Of a stretch of 64,000 bases of DNA, positions 36,213 to 44,926 are shown piece after piece. The first letter of the stretch is position 1. The number at the start of each line of letters is the position of its first letter. A program made the position numbers and the translations under genes. Origin of the DNA: Hyphomicrobiales bacterium (GTDB taxonomy: Bacteria > Pseudomonadota > Alphaproteobacteria > Rhizobiales > Beijerinckiaceae); assembly GCA_900470095.1 (NCBI GenBank), contig UBZM01000028.1:173871-237870 (forward strand), given 5' to 3'. The notes beneath the pieces are model-generated. The model ran no database searches, had not been told where the DNA came from, and saw only the letters and a list, made by a program, of their open reading frames with translations.

Positions 36213-36874
36213 CGTGCGAGCAGCAATTCGAGATGCGCCGCATGCAGGCGAAACAGCTCCGATGCCGGCAGGCTTTCGGTCTTCTCGGCGGTCGCCGCGA
36301 TTTCCTGCTCGAGCAGGGCGCGCACGAGCCCCGGATCGCATTTCAGCCAGCTGACCCAGCTTCGCGCGATGCGGAAGAAAATCATGTCGTCCATCTGGCG
36401 CAGCGCCTCGTCGCCGATCAGGGCGTTGCGCGCCTCGTGATGGGCGCGCCAGACGCCCCAGACATCCTTGACGGGGGATGTGTCACGCAGCCCCTCGGCC
36501 AGTGAGCGCAACCGCGCATAGTCGGACCGGAGCGAAGTCGGGAGCTGCAGCGGCACGAGATCGGCGATCAGACCCGTCAGGCCGATGCGGAAACGCAGCA
36601 TGTCGACAGCGTGATGATCGACATAGGACACGATGGTGCCGACGCCGTTTCGCGTCTCCGCCAGCTGTTCGTAGACAAGGCGCTGCAGGACCTGCCGGAT
36701 CGGCGTGCGGCTGACGTGGAACTCCGCGGCGAGTGCCGCTTCGTGGATGACATGCCCTTCGTCATAGTCACGCAGGCAGATGCGGTCGCGCACGATCTCG
36801 AAGATCACGTCGTTGCGCGAGCGGACCATCTGGCGAAGCTGCTGCGCCTCGGGGCTGGTGAGTTCGATCGTCAT
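36188..36874 (-). CDS. GntR family regulator, FCD (FadR) subfamily
   Basis: 228-aa regulator. The N-terminal winged helix is seen in VIHEAALAAEFHVSRTPIRQVLQRLVYEQLAETRNGVGTIVSYVD, and the all-helical FCD ligand domain in VWRAHHEARNALIGDEALRQMDDMIFFRIARSWVSWLK. It is the third gene after the two Aap permeases on the minus strand (25-bp gap), so it is probably autoregulated. GGGAG precedes the ATG. Two matching dyads (34394-34415 and 39201-39228) are its likely operators. Its 3' end overlaps the phosphatase gene. Confidence 0.9.
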   Translation of the reverse strand: MTIELTSPEAQQLRQMVRSRNDVIFEIVRDRICLRDYDEGHVIHEAALAAEFHVSRTPIRQVLQRLVYEQLAETRNGVGTIVSYVDHHAVDMLRFRIGLTGLIADLVPLQLPTSLRSDYARLRSLAEGLRDTSPVKDVWGVWRAHHEARNALIGDEALRQMDDMIFFRIARSWVSWLKCDPGLVRALLEQEIAATAEKTESLPASELFRLHAAHLELLLARYGEDDSK

Positions 36875-36899
36875 AGCTCTCCCTGTCGCAAGGCCGGTC

Positions 36900-37997
36900 T
36901 CAGCCGAGCTTGCCGGCGCCGTGCCCGAGCCGCCGCGCTCGTTCGGAGATCATCCAGCAGCAGAGGAAATAGAACAGCCCGATCGCAATGTTCGCCTCCA
37001 AAGCATAGGCCTGCCAGAGAGGATCGGCATATGCCATGCGGGCTGTCGAAAGCAAATCATGCATGCCGACGATGGCGACGAGCGAGGTGTCCTTGAAGCT
37101 GCCGATAATCGTGTTCGTCATGCCGGGGATGGCCGTGCGCAGGGCCTGGGGCAGCACGATCAGGCGGATGCGTTGCGCGGCGGTGAGGCCGAGGCTGGCT
37201 CCCGCCTCGATCTGCCCCTTGGGCAGCGCCTGCAGCCCGCTGCGAATGTCCTCGGCGAAATAGGCCGCATAGAAGAGGGTCAGCACGATCAGGATGGCGG
37301 CGACGGGCTCTATGGTCGCGCCGCGCGTCAGCAGCAGCGGCAATACGAAAATGCCGGCGAACAAGACCGCGACCATCGGAATGGCGCGCACCGTCTCGAT
37401 ATAGGCGACGGCGGCAAGGTTCAGCGCGCGATGCTGTGACCAGCGAGCCAGCGCCAGCAGGATGCCGAGCGGAAATGCTGCCGCCATCGTGAAGGCAGAC
37501 AGGAACAGGATGAGGGGCAGGCCGTTCCAGCGGTGGGATTCGACGAAGGGCAGGCCAGCGAAGCCTCCGCGCAGAAGCAGGTAGGAGAGCACAGCAGTGC
37601 CCACGACCATGGCTGCCCGGATCGCAAGCCTCATCGGAACCAGTGCAAAGACGAGGATCGTCACGATGATCAGGCCGCTGGCGAGTTGCGCGCGCCAGCG
37701 CTCGGCGGCCGGGTAGGTCCCGGTCAGGACGAGATTGGCCTTCTCGCTGAGAAAGGCCCAGCAGGCTCCCGTGGCATTCAGGCATTCGGCCCGGCTGCCG
37801 GAAAACGGGATCGCCTCGAGCACCACCCAGGTCAGCGCGCTCCAGGCGAACAGGACCAGGAGAGCGAGCGTGACGACAGTCAGCACCGTATTCCACCAGC
37901 TCGAAAACAGATTCTGGCGCAGCCAGCCCAGCATGGGCGCGAGCCCCTTCCGGGGAGGGGTATTTGCGCGGGCGATCGTCTCGACTGTCAGCGTCAT
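36900..37997 (-). CDS. aapM: Amino-acid ABC transporter permease (AapM-like)
   Basis: 365-aa inner-membrane subunit with about eight spans. It has the AapM/BztC-type long N-terminal part (WNTVLTVVTLALLVLFAWSALTWVV), the FSGSRAECLNATGACWAFLSEKANLVLTGTYP loop found in this family, and the EAA motif IEAGASLGLTAAQRIRLIVLPQALRTAIPG. ATG 37997 is two bases after the aapQ stop; the open frame upstream overlaps aapQ and is not coding. Confidence 0.9.
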   Translation of the reverse strand: MTLTVETIARANTPPRKGLAPMLGWLRQNLFSSWWNTVLTVVTLALLVLFAWSALTWVVLEAIPFSGSRAECLNATGACWAFLSEKANLVLTGTYPAAERWRAQLASGLIIVTILVFALVPMRLAIRAAMVVGTAVLSYLLLRGGFAGLPFVESHRWNGLPLILFLSAFTMAAAFPLGILLALARWSQHRALNLAAVAYIETVRAIPMVAVLFAGIFVLPLLLTRGATIEPVAAILIVLTLFYAAYFAEDIRSGLQALPKGQIEAGASLGLTAAQRIRLIVLPQALRTAIPGMTNTIIGSFKDTSLVAIVGMHDLLSTARMAYADPLWQAYALEANIAIGLFYFLCCWMISERARRLGHGAGKLG

Positions 37998-37999
37998 TC

Positions 38000-39190
38000 T
38001 CAGCGCGCCTTCAGCCGGAAGGCATGGTCGCACCAGTTCACCAACGCCGAGATCAGCAGGTTCGCGATCAGGAAGAAGGCGGCCACGAGCACCATCAGTT
38101 CGATCGGGCGGAATGTCTGATTCACCGATGTGCTCACGACGCTGAGCAAATCGGAGTATCCGATCGCCAGCGCGATCGAGGTGTTCTTCAGCAGGTTGGA
38201 GTACTGATTGCCGAGCGGCGGCGTGATCACGCGCAGTGCCTGGGGCAGCACGATGAGCCGCATCGTCTTCAACCAGTCGAGGCCGAGCGCTTGTGCTGCC
38301 TCGCGCTGCCCGTGCGAAGTGGCGATGATGCCGCCGCGCACGATCGCTCCGATCTGCCCGCCGTGATAGACCGACAGGGCCACCACAAGCGCGGTGAACT
38401 GCAAGGACAGGCTCACGCCCCCGGTGACATTGAAGCCCGCCAGCTTCGGCACAGACCAGGTGACATGGAGCGTCCCTGTCAGGTCGAGCGCCGCGTAGAG
38501 GCTCGCCGCGGCAGCGACCACAGGCAGGAAGACCGGGCGGCGCTCGCCTGTGCGGTCCTGGTGCAGCCGGGCGGCGCGGAGCCACAGAAACGCGCCTGCG
38601 AGCCAGAGGCAGGCTGCCATCGCAAGCGCCTGGCCGCCCTGCTCGATGATGGGCCAGGGCAGCACGAGACCGCGATTGCTCAGCATCGCGCCGAAGGGGC
38701 TGGTCCAGGCCGAGCGGATATGGGGTAGGCTGCGCACCATCGCGACATAGAGCGCGATCACGATCAGGAGCTTCGGCAGATTGCGGAGCAACTCGACATA
38801 GGTGCGCGCCAACGTGCGCACGAGCCAGTTGGAACTGGTCATGGCGATGCCGACGAACAGCCCGATGCCGCTAGCCAGGACGAGGATGAGGGCCGCCGCG
38901 GCGAGGGTATTCAAGATGCCGACGAGCAGCACACGGGCGTAGGTGTCGCGGGGCGAATAGCCGATCAGGCTTTCGCTGACATCGAAACCCGCTTCCTGCC
39001 AGAGGAACGAGAAGTCGATTTCCATTCCCGCAGCCGCGAGGTTCGCAGAGACGTTGCGAGCCGCGAGGAGACCGAGAAGGGCGATCCCGAGCATTGTCGC
39101 AGCCGGCCAAAGCACGTCCGCGAGCCGCTCACGCCTCGTCCGTGGCGGAGGCGGCATGGAACTCGCGGCTTTGGGCGGAGGGGCTGACAT
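38000..39190 (-). CDS. aapQ: Amino-acid ABC transporter permease (AapQ-like)
   Basis: Inner-membrane subunit of about 396 aa. It contains FLWQEAGFDVSESLIGYSPRDTYARVLLVGILNTL, a block specific to AapQ/BztB proteins, and the EAA loop EAAQALGLDWLKTMRLIVLPQALRVITPPLGNQYSNLLKNTS. I use ATG 39190 (GGAG just before it, spacing short); ATG 39199 and the ORF start at 39217 abut or lie inside the operator palindrome. No AapP ATPase gene is nearby. It is divergent from the second phosphatase gene. Confidence 0.9.
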   Translation of the reverse strand: MSAPPPKAASSMPPPPRTRRERLADVLWPAATMLGIALLGLLAARNVSANLAAAGMEIDFSFLWQEAGFDVSESLIGYSPRDTYARVLLVGILNTLAAAALILVLASGIGLFVGIAMTSSNWLVRTLARTYVELLRNLPKLLIVIALYVAMVRSLPHIRSAWTSPFGAMLSNRGLVLPWPIIEQGGQALAMAACLWLAGAFLWLRAARLHQDRTGERRPVFLPVVAAAASLYAALDLTGTLHVTWSVPKLAGFNVTGGVSLSLQFTALVVALSVYHGGQIGAIVRGGIIATSHGQREAAQALGLDWLKTMRLIVLPQALRVITPPLGNQYSNLLKNTSIALAIGYSDLLSVVSTSVNQTFRPIELMVLVAAFFLIANLLISALVNWCDHAFRLKAR

Positions 39191-39200
39191 GGACTCCATA

Positions 39201-39228
39201 GTGATATAGCTGTACACAGCTATATCAC
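39201..39228. promoter_or_regulatory. 28-base operator palindrome between aapQ-like and phosphatase genes
   Basis: GTGATATAGCTGT (39201-39213), spacer AC, and ACAGCTATATCAC (39216-39228) form a perfect 13-base inverted repeat at the aapQ start and about 50 bases before the second phosphatase gene. Its centre, CTGTACACAG, matches the core at 34394. A TTGACT -35-like box for the leftward gene is at 39231-39236. Confidence 0.65.
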
Positions 39229-39280
39229 TGAGTCAATTGATGGGCGTTGCGGGCTTTGCGCTCGGCCCGGAGGGGTCTGC

Positions 39281-39820
39281 TTGGACAAGTCAGCTTCGAA
39301 GCCAGCATCGATCATCGCGCTGCCCGGGATCGCCGGAAAGCTGGTGCTGGCCCCTTGTCCGGGATTGTGGCGAGGGCGCCCCTTGCCAGGCGCCGATCCC
39401 GTGATGGCTCTCGCCCAGGATCTCGATCATCTCGCCAGGCTCGGAGCCGGCGGGCTGCTCAGTCTCGTCGAGGCGCATGAGCTGCCTTGCGAGCAGAATC
39501 TGTTTTCCGTGGCTGTCCGGGAGGCCGGACTGGAGTGGGCCCATGCAGCCATTCCCGATTACAGCGCGCCGACTGCGGCCTTCGCCGAGGACTGGCAGAG
39601 GCTTGCGCTGTTGCGTCGCCTCGCGGCGGGGGAGAACTGGGCCATCCATTGCAAGGCGGGGCTTGGGCGCACCGGCACGGTCGCAGCGCATTTGCTCATC
39701 GAATGCGGCCTCGAAGCCGAGGCCGCGATCGCGAAAATCCGGCATGAACACGCAGCCGGCGCGATCGAGACGCAAGCGCAGGTCGAGTACCTGATCGCTC
39801 ATGCGCGGTCTCGCATGTGA
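39281..39820 (+). CDS. Small protein-tyrosine-phosphatase-like protein (second copy)
   Basis: 179-aa protein with a complete phosphatase P-loop, HCKAGLGRTG: Cys124 and Arg130, with the conserved preceding His. IPDYSAP is the likely general-acid loop and matches ADFSAP in the first copy. TTG 39281 is preceded by GGAGGGG at good spacing. It is divergent from the Aap permeases and shares their palindromic control region. The two copies bracket the GntR-aapMQ block. Serine/tyrosine phosphate or a phospho-metabolite could be the target; I cannot tell which. Confidence 0.8.
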   Translation: MDKSASKPASIIALPGIAGKLVLAPCPGLWRGRPLPGADPVMALAQDLDHLARLGAGGLLSLVEAHELPCEQNLFSVAVREAGLEWAHAAIPDYSAPTAAFAEDWQRLALLRRLAAGENWAIHCKAGLGRTGTVAAHLLIECGLEAEAAIAKIRHEHAAGAIETQAQVEYLIAHARSRM

Positions 39821-39878
39821 TGCGGGCTGACGCGACGCGGGCGTGACCAAGAGCTGACCGCCGGCGTCCGTCGATCTC

Positions 39879-40313
39879 TCAGGCTGGCTTCTCGTCTGCG
39901 AGCACGATTGCCGTCGTCAGGTCGGCGACATGCGGCATCGACGCAATCTCGTCACGCACGGAGTTCAATGCCCGGGTCGTATCAGCCTCGATTTCGGCGA
40001 TGACGTCGATCTCGCCGCCGATTGAGTAGCACCGCCTGACCGCCGGGAGCGCGGCAATCCGATCCACCGTGTCGCGCGCCGGTGTCTTGGTGAGGCGGAT
40101 GATCAGGAAGGCGCGGAATGCGTCGGCCCCCGGACGACCCTCCATGACGGTTGCCGTATAGCCGCGGATGGTGCCGTCGGTCTCCATCTTGGCGATGCGT
40201 TCGCGCACGGAGCTGCGGGCGAGCCCGACGCTTCCCGCAATCGTCTTGATCGGCAGCCGCGCATTGTCCTGGAGCAGCCGCAGAATCTTCGCGTTCGTCT
40301 CGTCCATCGCCAT
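39879..40313 (-). CDS. Lrp/AsnC family regulator
   Basis: 144-aa regulator. The N-terminal helix-turn-helix is in NAKILRLLQDNARLPIKTIAGSVGLARSSVRERIAKMETDG and the C-terminal RAM (amino-acid sensing) domain in FLIIRLTKTPARDTVDRIAALPAVRRCYSIGGEIDVIAEIEAD. ATG 40313 fits family length; ATG 40307 is possible. It is divergent from the kinase-M23-phospholyase fusion, the natural target, with a dyad in the shared gap. Confidence 0.9.
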   Translation of the reverse strand: MAMDETNAKILRLLQDNARLPIKTIAGSVGLARSSVRERIAKMETDGTIRGYTATVMEGRPGADAFRAFLIIRLTKTPARDTVDRIAALPAVRRCYSIGGEIDVIAEIEADTTRALNSVRDEIASMPHVADLTTAIVLADEKPA

Positions 40314-40335
40314 CAAGGGCTCGCAGATATTCGGG

Positions 40336-40363
40336 TGGCGGCGATAGCAGGTTGCTACCGCCA
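40336..40363. promoter_or_regulatory. Dyad between the Lrp gene and the fusion gene
   Basis: TAGCA-GGT-TGCTA (40345-40357) is flanked by TGGCGG (40336-40341) and CCGCCA (40358-40363), giving nested inverted repeats in the 140-bp divergent gap. It is a candidate Lrp-type site. Confidence 0.4.
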
Positions 40364-40453
40364 CAATGGCGGCAAAACCGCCGATTGGAGCAGCGCGGCC
40401 GCCACCGCATCAATGTCAGATTGATGGCAGAGCGACAATTCGGAAAGCCTGCG

Positions 40454-43400
40454 ATGACCTTCGTCAACCACCCACGCCCGACATTCTCCCTCGACGAGGC
40501 GGCGGAGGTCTTGCGGCAACGCTTCGGCGTTGTCGGTCGCCTTGATGGCCTGCCCAGTGAGCGCGACCAGAATTTCGACGTGCGCGCGGACGATGGGCAG
40601 AGTTTCATCCTGAAGATCGTCAATGCGGCCGAGCCGCTCACCGCGATCGAATTCCAGACCGCTCTGCTGCGGCACGTCGAAATCAACGATCCAAGCTTGC
40701 CGACGCCGCGTGTTGTGCCGACGCGCGATGGGCTGGAATTCGGCCTTTTGACCGGCCGCGGCGGCGAGCGTCACTGCGTCCGTCTCGTCTCCTATCTCCC
40801 CGGCACGCCGCTGGCCGAGGTTGCCAAGACGCCGGAAACGCTGCGCGACATCGGGCGCGTCCTCGGGCAGCTCGACCGGGTGCTCGGCAGCTTCGGTCAT
40901 CCCGGTGCGCATGTCGCCTTCGATTGGGAGATTCGCGAGACGCCGCGGGCGCGCCAGCGCCTGTCTCATGTCGCCGATGCGGCGCAGCGGCGCTGTCTGG
41001 AGCAGGTGCTCGACACCTATGATTCCCGGGTCGCGCCGACGCTCGGGCGCCTGCGCCACGGTGTCATCCACAATGACGCCAATGACTGGAACCTGTTGGT
41101 CGCCGATCCCGCGCAGGGCGCGATCGCGGGCCTGATCGATTTTGGTGACGCGGCCCATTCGCCGCTCATCGCCGAACTCGCCGTTGCCTGCACTTACGCG
41201 ATGCTCGACGAGAAGAGCCCGATCGAAACAGCCGCCGTGATCGCCGCAGGCTATCACGCGGAACTGCCGCTGCAGGACGCCGAGTTCGACATCCTGCTCG
41301 ATTTGATCGCCGCACGGTTGGCGGTGAGCGTGTCGATTTCGGCGACGCGCCATGCCGAGGCGATCGAGAATCCCTACCTCCTCGTCAGCGAAGGGCCGGC
41401 CTGGAATCTCCTGGAGCGGCTCGGCAAGGTCGACCGCCGTATCGCCACGGCAATCCTGCGCAACGCTTGTAGCCTCGAGTCGACGCCAGGGGCCGGGCGC
41501 CTGCGGGGCTGGCTGGCCGAAAACCGTAGGACGCTGGCGCCGCTCATGCACCCGCATCCGGCGCGCCAGCAGAAGCATGTGGTCGATCTCGGCAATCCCG
41601 AGGCGCCACTGGCGCGGGCGAGCGCGGCGCAGGATCATGCTGCCGCGGACCGGGCCTATGCCGATCTGCAGAGGGAACACGGCTTTACGCTCGGCCTCGG
41701 GCCGTATGGCGAACTGCGCACCGTCTATACGGCGCCCTTTTTCGACTCGACCCTGATCGATGGCGTGCGCCGGAACATCCATCTCGGCCTCGATATCTTT
41801 GCGCCTGCGGGTACACCGCTCTTCACTCCGCTGCCGGCAAAGGTCGTGGCCGCAACGATCAATCCTGCGCCGCAGGATTATGGTGGGCTCTTGCTCCTCG
41901 AGCATGAGCCGGAGCCCGGCCTGCGCTTTCGGAGCCTCTGGGGCCATCTGGATCATGCGTCGGTTCGCGATCGGCATGTGGGCGAAGAACTGCCGGCCGG
42001 CACCTGTGTCGCGCGGCTCGGCGACTATGCGGAGAATGGGGGCTGGATACCGCATCTCCATCTGCAGCTCGTCGCCTCGGATTATGATGACGTCAGCGTC
42101 ATTCCGGGCGTTGGCGAGGCGGCATTCCGTGGTGTTTGGAACGATCTCTTTCCTTCGCCCTATGATTTCGCTGGCCTGCCGTCGGAGACCTTCGACAGGA
42201 CCGGGCAGGAAAGGGATGCGCTGCAGGCGGCGCGCAAGAAGCGACTGGCCCCCAATCTGTCGCTCTCCTATCGCAGGCCGCTCAAGATGGTTCGCGGCGA
42301 AGATGTCTGGCTGATCGACGAGACCGGGCGGGCGCATCTCGATTGCTACAACAACGTCGCCCATATCGGGCATTGCCACCCACGCGTGGTGGACGCGATC
42401 ACGCGGCAGGCCCAGCGCCTCAACACCAACACACGCTATCTCCACGATAACATCATCGACTACACGGAGCGTCTGGCGAAGACGCTGCCGGGCGAGCTTG
42501 ATACGTTCTTCGTGGTGTGCACCGGGAGCGAGGCGAACGAACTCGCGCTGCGCGCGGCGCGAGCCTATACGCGCCGACGCGACATGGTCGTGCTGGACTG
42601 GGCCTATCACGGCCACACACAGGGCCTGATCGACATCAGCCCCTATAAGTTCAAGCGCAAGGGAGGCAGCGGGCGGCCGGAGCATACGCATGTGCTACCC
42701 GTCGCTGATCCCTATCGTGCACCGGCGGAGTGGCCGGACGGCGAGATCGGCAAGCGCTATGGCGAGCATGCCTGCGAGATCATCGACCGGCTCGTGAAGG
42801 ATGGGAATGCGCCCGCCGCCTTCATTGCCGAAACGATCCCAAGCGTCGCCGGGCAGGTCTTCCTGCCGCCGGGATATCTTGGTGCGGTCTACGACGCGGT
42901 TCGTCGCACCGGTGGCCTGTGCATCGCGGACGAGGTCCAGGTGGGCTTCGGTCGCGTTGGCCGATCGATGTGGGCCTTCGAGGAACATGGCGTCGTGCCG
43001 GACATCGTCACCATGGGCAAGCCGATCGGCAACGGCCATCCCCTTGCCGTTGTCGCGATGCGCCGCGAGGTTGCGGAGGGCTTTGCCAACGGCATGGAGT
43101 ATTTCAATACATTTGGCGGCAATCCGGTGTCCTGCGCGGCCGGGGCCGCCGTTCTCGACGTGCTCGAAGACGAGCATCTTCTGCTGAACGCCGTGGAACA
43201 GGGAGACTATCTCCTCGCCGGCATGCGCAAGCTGATGGACCGTTATTCGATCGTTGGCGACGTGCGCGGGCGTGGCCTGTTCCTCGGCCTTGAACTCGTG
43301 CGGGACCGGGCAACCAAGGAACATGCCGGCGAACCCGCTTCAGCCATCGTCAATCGGGCCAGGGAGCTCGGCGTGCTCATGGGGACGGACGGCCCCTTCG

Positions 43401-43501
43401 ACAACGTCATCAAGCTGCGCCCCCCCATGACCTTTCGGCGCGAGCATGCAGACATCCTGCTCGAGACGCTGGACGAGGCGATGCGCAACACGCTGGGCTG
43501 A
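40454..43501 (+). CDS. Three-domain fusion: APH-type kinase, M23 peptidase, class III phospho-lyase/aminotransferase
   Basis: About 1015 aa. Domain 1 (about 1-370) is an aminoglycoside-phosphotransferase-fold kinase with HNDANDWN (catalytic Asp208) and LIDFGDAAHSP. Domain 2 (about 400-580) is an M23/LytM module with HLGLD (His443, Asp447) and HLH (His534, His536). Domain 3 (about 605-1015) is a class III PLP enzyme most like AGXT2L phospho-lyases, with IADEVQVGFGRVG and MGKPIGNGHP (Lys856). In animals the APH-type hydroxylysine kinase and AGXT2L phospho-lyases work in sequence, so this fusion may phosphorylate a hydroxy-amine and then eliminate phosphate and ammonia. The M23 role is unclear. 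ATG 40454 is used; 40424 is an alternative. Confidence 0.88.
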   Translation: MTFVNHPRPTFSLDEAAEVLRQRFGVVGRLDGLPSERDQNFDVRADDGQSFILKIVNAAEPLTAIEFQTALLRHVEINDPSLPTPRVVPTRDGLEFGLLTGRGGERHCVRLVSYLPGTPLAEVAKTPETLRDIGRVLGQLDRVLGSFGHPGAHVAFDWEIRETPRARQRLSHVADAAQRRCLEQVLDTYDSRVAPTLGRLRHGVIHNDANDWNLLVADPAQGAIAGLIDFGDAAHSPLIAELAVACTYAMLDEKSPIETAAVIAAGYHAELPLQDAEFDILLDLIAARLAVSVSISATRHAEAIENPYLLVSEGPAWNLLERLGKVDRRIATAILRNACSLESTPGAGRLRGWLAENRRTLAPLMHPHPARQQKHVVDLGNPEAPLARASAAQDHAAADRAYADLQREHGFTLGLGPYGELRTVYTAPFFDSTLIDGVRRNIHLGLDIFAPAGTPLFTPLPAKVVAATINPAPQDYGGLLLLEHEPEPGLRFRSLWGHLDHASVRDRHVGEELPAGTCVARLGDYAENGGWIPHLHLQLVASDYDDVSVIPGVGEAAFRGVWNDLFPSPYDFAGLPSETFDRTGQERDALQAARKKRLAPNLSLSYRRPLKMVRGEDVWLIDETGRAHLDCYNNVAHIGHCHPRVVDAITRQAQRLNTNTRYLHDNIIDYTERLAKTLPGELDTFFVVCTGSEANELALRAARAYTRRRDMVVLDWAYHGHTQGLIDISPYKFKRKGGSGRPEHTHVLPVADPYRAPAEWPDGEIGKRYGEHACEIIDRLVKDGNAPAAFIAETIPSVAGQVFLPPGYLGAVYDAVRRTGGLCIADEVQVGFGRVGRSMWAFEEHGVVPDIVTMGKPIGNGHPLAVVAMRREVAEGFANGMEYFNTFGGNPVSCAAGAAVLDVLEDEHLLLNAVEQGDYLLAGMRKLMDRYSIVGDVRGRGLFLGLELVRDRATKEHAGEPASAIVNRARELGVLMGTDGPFDNVIKLRPPMTFRREHADILLETLDEAMRNTLG

Positions 43502-43701
43502 AGTCACTGATAGAAGCACCGAGCAGGCGAGGCGCGTCGCTCGCTGAAACAGGCCCGGCGGTGGGCACCCTCCGCCGGGGCAATCTTGGGGGGCGCCTGT
43601 GCAACCCGGCTGCGATGGCGAAACGCGAATTCCTGCGCGGGACACCGAAGACGGTGTATCGGCTCCATCGCGAACAGGTGCTCGAGAGCTCCAGGAGCGA
43701 T

Positions 43702-43726
43702 CAAATTAGACAGTACTTCTAATTTG
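43702..43726. promoter_or_regulatory. Operator palindrome upstream of the first VioD-like gene
   Basis: CAAATTAGA (43702-43710), a seven-base spacer, and TCTAATTTG (43718-43726) form a perfect inverted repeat 60 bases before the PLP-enzyme gene. It is AT-rich against a GC-rich background. Similar, weaker copies lie at 53242-53270 and 57692-57716. The YheO-type regulator encoded at 44927 is a candidate binder. Confidence 0.6.
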
Positions 43727-43785
43727 GACTTTTTTGTCTTCTCTCCCTGTGCTAGACAGCTCGGACCCGCGTTTGGACGAGCGTC

Positions 43786-44901
43786 ATGAAGATCGAAGAA
43801 TTCAGCCTGGAGCGGATCCAGTCGCTTTACGAGAACACCGTCGAGTTCAATCTCTCGGATAGCGGCGTTCATCCCTACAGCCTGAACGGGCTGCTTGACG
43901 AAAGCCAGCGCAACGCGTTGCTCGATGTCGAACTGGGCTATGGCTGGACGAATGGGGCCGTCGAGTTGCGCGAAGCGGTGGCGCGGCTCTATCGCGGTCG
44001 GACCTCCGACGAGGTCATCGTCACCAATGGCTCGGCGGAGGCCAATTTCCTGATGGTGATGTCGCTGCTCGAGCCAGGCGACGAGATCGTCGTCTTCGTG
44101 CCGAACTATCTGCAGATCTGGGGTTGGGCCCGGGCCATCGGGGTCACGGTGAAGGAGGTTCCGCTGCGCGAGGAACTCGGCTGGACCCCGGATCTCGACG
44201 ACGTCCGCAAGGCCGTTTCGCCGCGTACAAAGTTGATGACGATCTGCCACCCGAACAACCCGACCGGCAGCCTGCTTTCGCGCGAAACGATGGACGGGCT
44301 CGTCGCCATTGCCCGCCAGAACGGCACCTATCTGCATGCCGACGAGGTCTACAAGGGCGCCGAGCTCGAGGGTGACGAACCGCCCAGCTTCGCCGATCTC
44401 TACGAAAAGGCGATCATCACCAGCGGCCTGTCGAAGGCGATGGCCTTGCCTGGCCTGCGCATAGGCTGGCTGGTCGGCCCCACCGCCGATATCTACGCCG
44501 CCTGGCAGCGCAAGGACTATACGTCGATCACCACGAGCGCGATCAGCGAGTATGTCGCCCGCATCGTCGTCGAACCGGCCAAGCGCGCCGAGATCCTCCA
44601 GCGCAGCAAGACCATCCTGAGACAGAACCTGGCGCTTCTGACGAACTGGGTCGAGCGCAACAGCGAGTTCTTCTCCTTCGTTCCGCCCAAGGCCGGCGGC
44701 ATGGCCTTCGTGAAATATGCGCATTCGATGAACTCGACGGAACTCGTGCATCGGCTGCGCGAAGAACGCGGCATCATGCTCCTGCCGGGAGACGTCTATG
44801 GTCTCGACGGCTATATCCGTATCGGAATCGGGGCTCCGGGCGACCACCTGGAGGCCGGCCTCGAACGCCTGAGCGACTATCTGAAGTCGCAGCCGCGCTA
44901 G
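43786..44901 (+). CDS. Fold-type I PLP enzyme, VioD/capreomycidine-synthase-like (first copy)
   Basis: 371-aa class I/II aminotransferase-fold enzyme. PLP-site motifs are intact: VTNGSAEANFLM, HPNNPTGSLLS, HADEVYKG and SGLSKAMALPGLRIGW with the Schiff-base lysine. The opening YENTVEFNLSDSGVHPYSL is shared with a second copy at 47932-49041 (YENxVExNLxxSGVHP). This subgroup is often labelled capreomycidine synthase, after VioD which acts on a hydroxyarginine; canavanine gamma-lyase is a related type of PLP reaction on a guanidino amino acid. Transamination, elimination or lyase activity cannot be told apart here. First gene of a three-gene operon. Confidence 0.83.
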   Translation: MKIEEFSLERIQSLYENTVEFNLSDSGVHPYSLNGLLDESQRNALLDVELGYGWTNGAVELREAVARLYRGRTSDEVIVTNGSAEANFLMVMSLLEPGDEIVVFVPNYLQIWGWARAIGVTVKEVPLREELGWTPDLDDVRKAVSPRTKLMTICHPNNPTGSLLSRETMDGLVAIARQNGTYLHADEVYKGAELEGDEPPSFADLYEKAIITSGLSKAMALPGLRIGWLVGPTADIYAAWQRKDYTSITTSAISEYVARIVVEPAKRAEILQRSKTILRQNLALLTNWVERNSEFFSFVPPKAGGMAFVKYAHSMNSTELVHRLREERGIMLLPGDVYGLDGYIRIGIGAPGDHLEAGLERLSDYLKSQPR

Positions 44902-44926
44902 ATCGGGGCTGCCAAGGACCTGGATC

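Noticed and set aside
40355..42691. Long minus-strand frame (778 codons) opposite the fusion gene
   Set aside because: Antisense shadow of a gene with three intact catalytic domains; no ribosome site or motif of its own.
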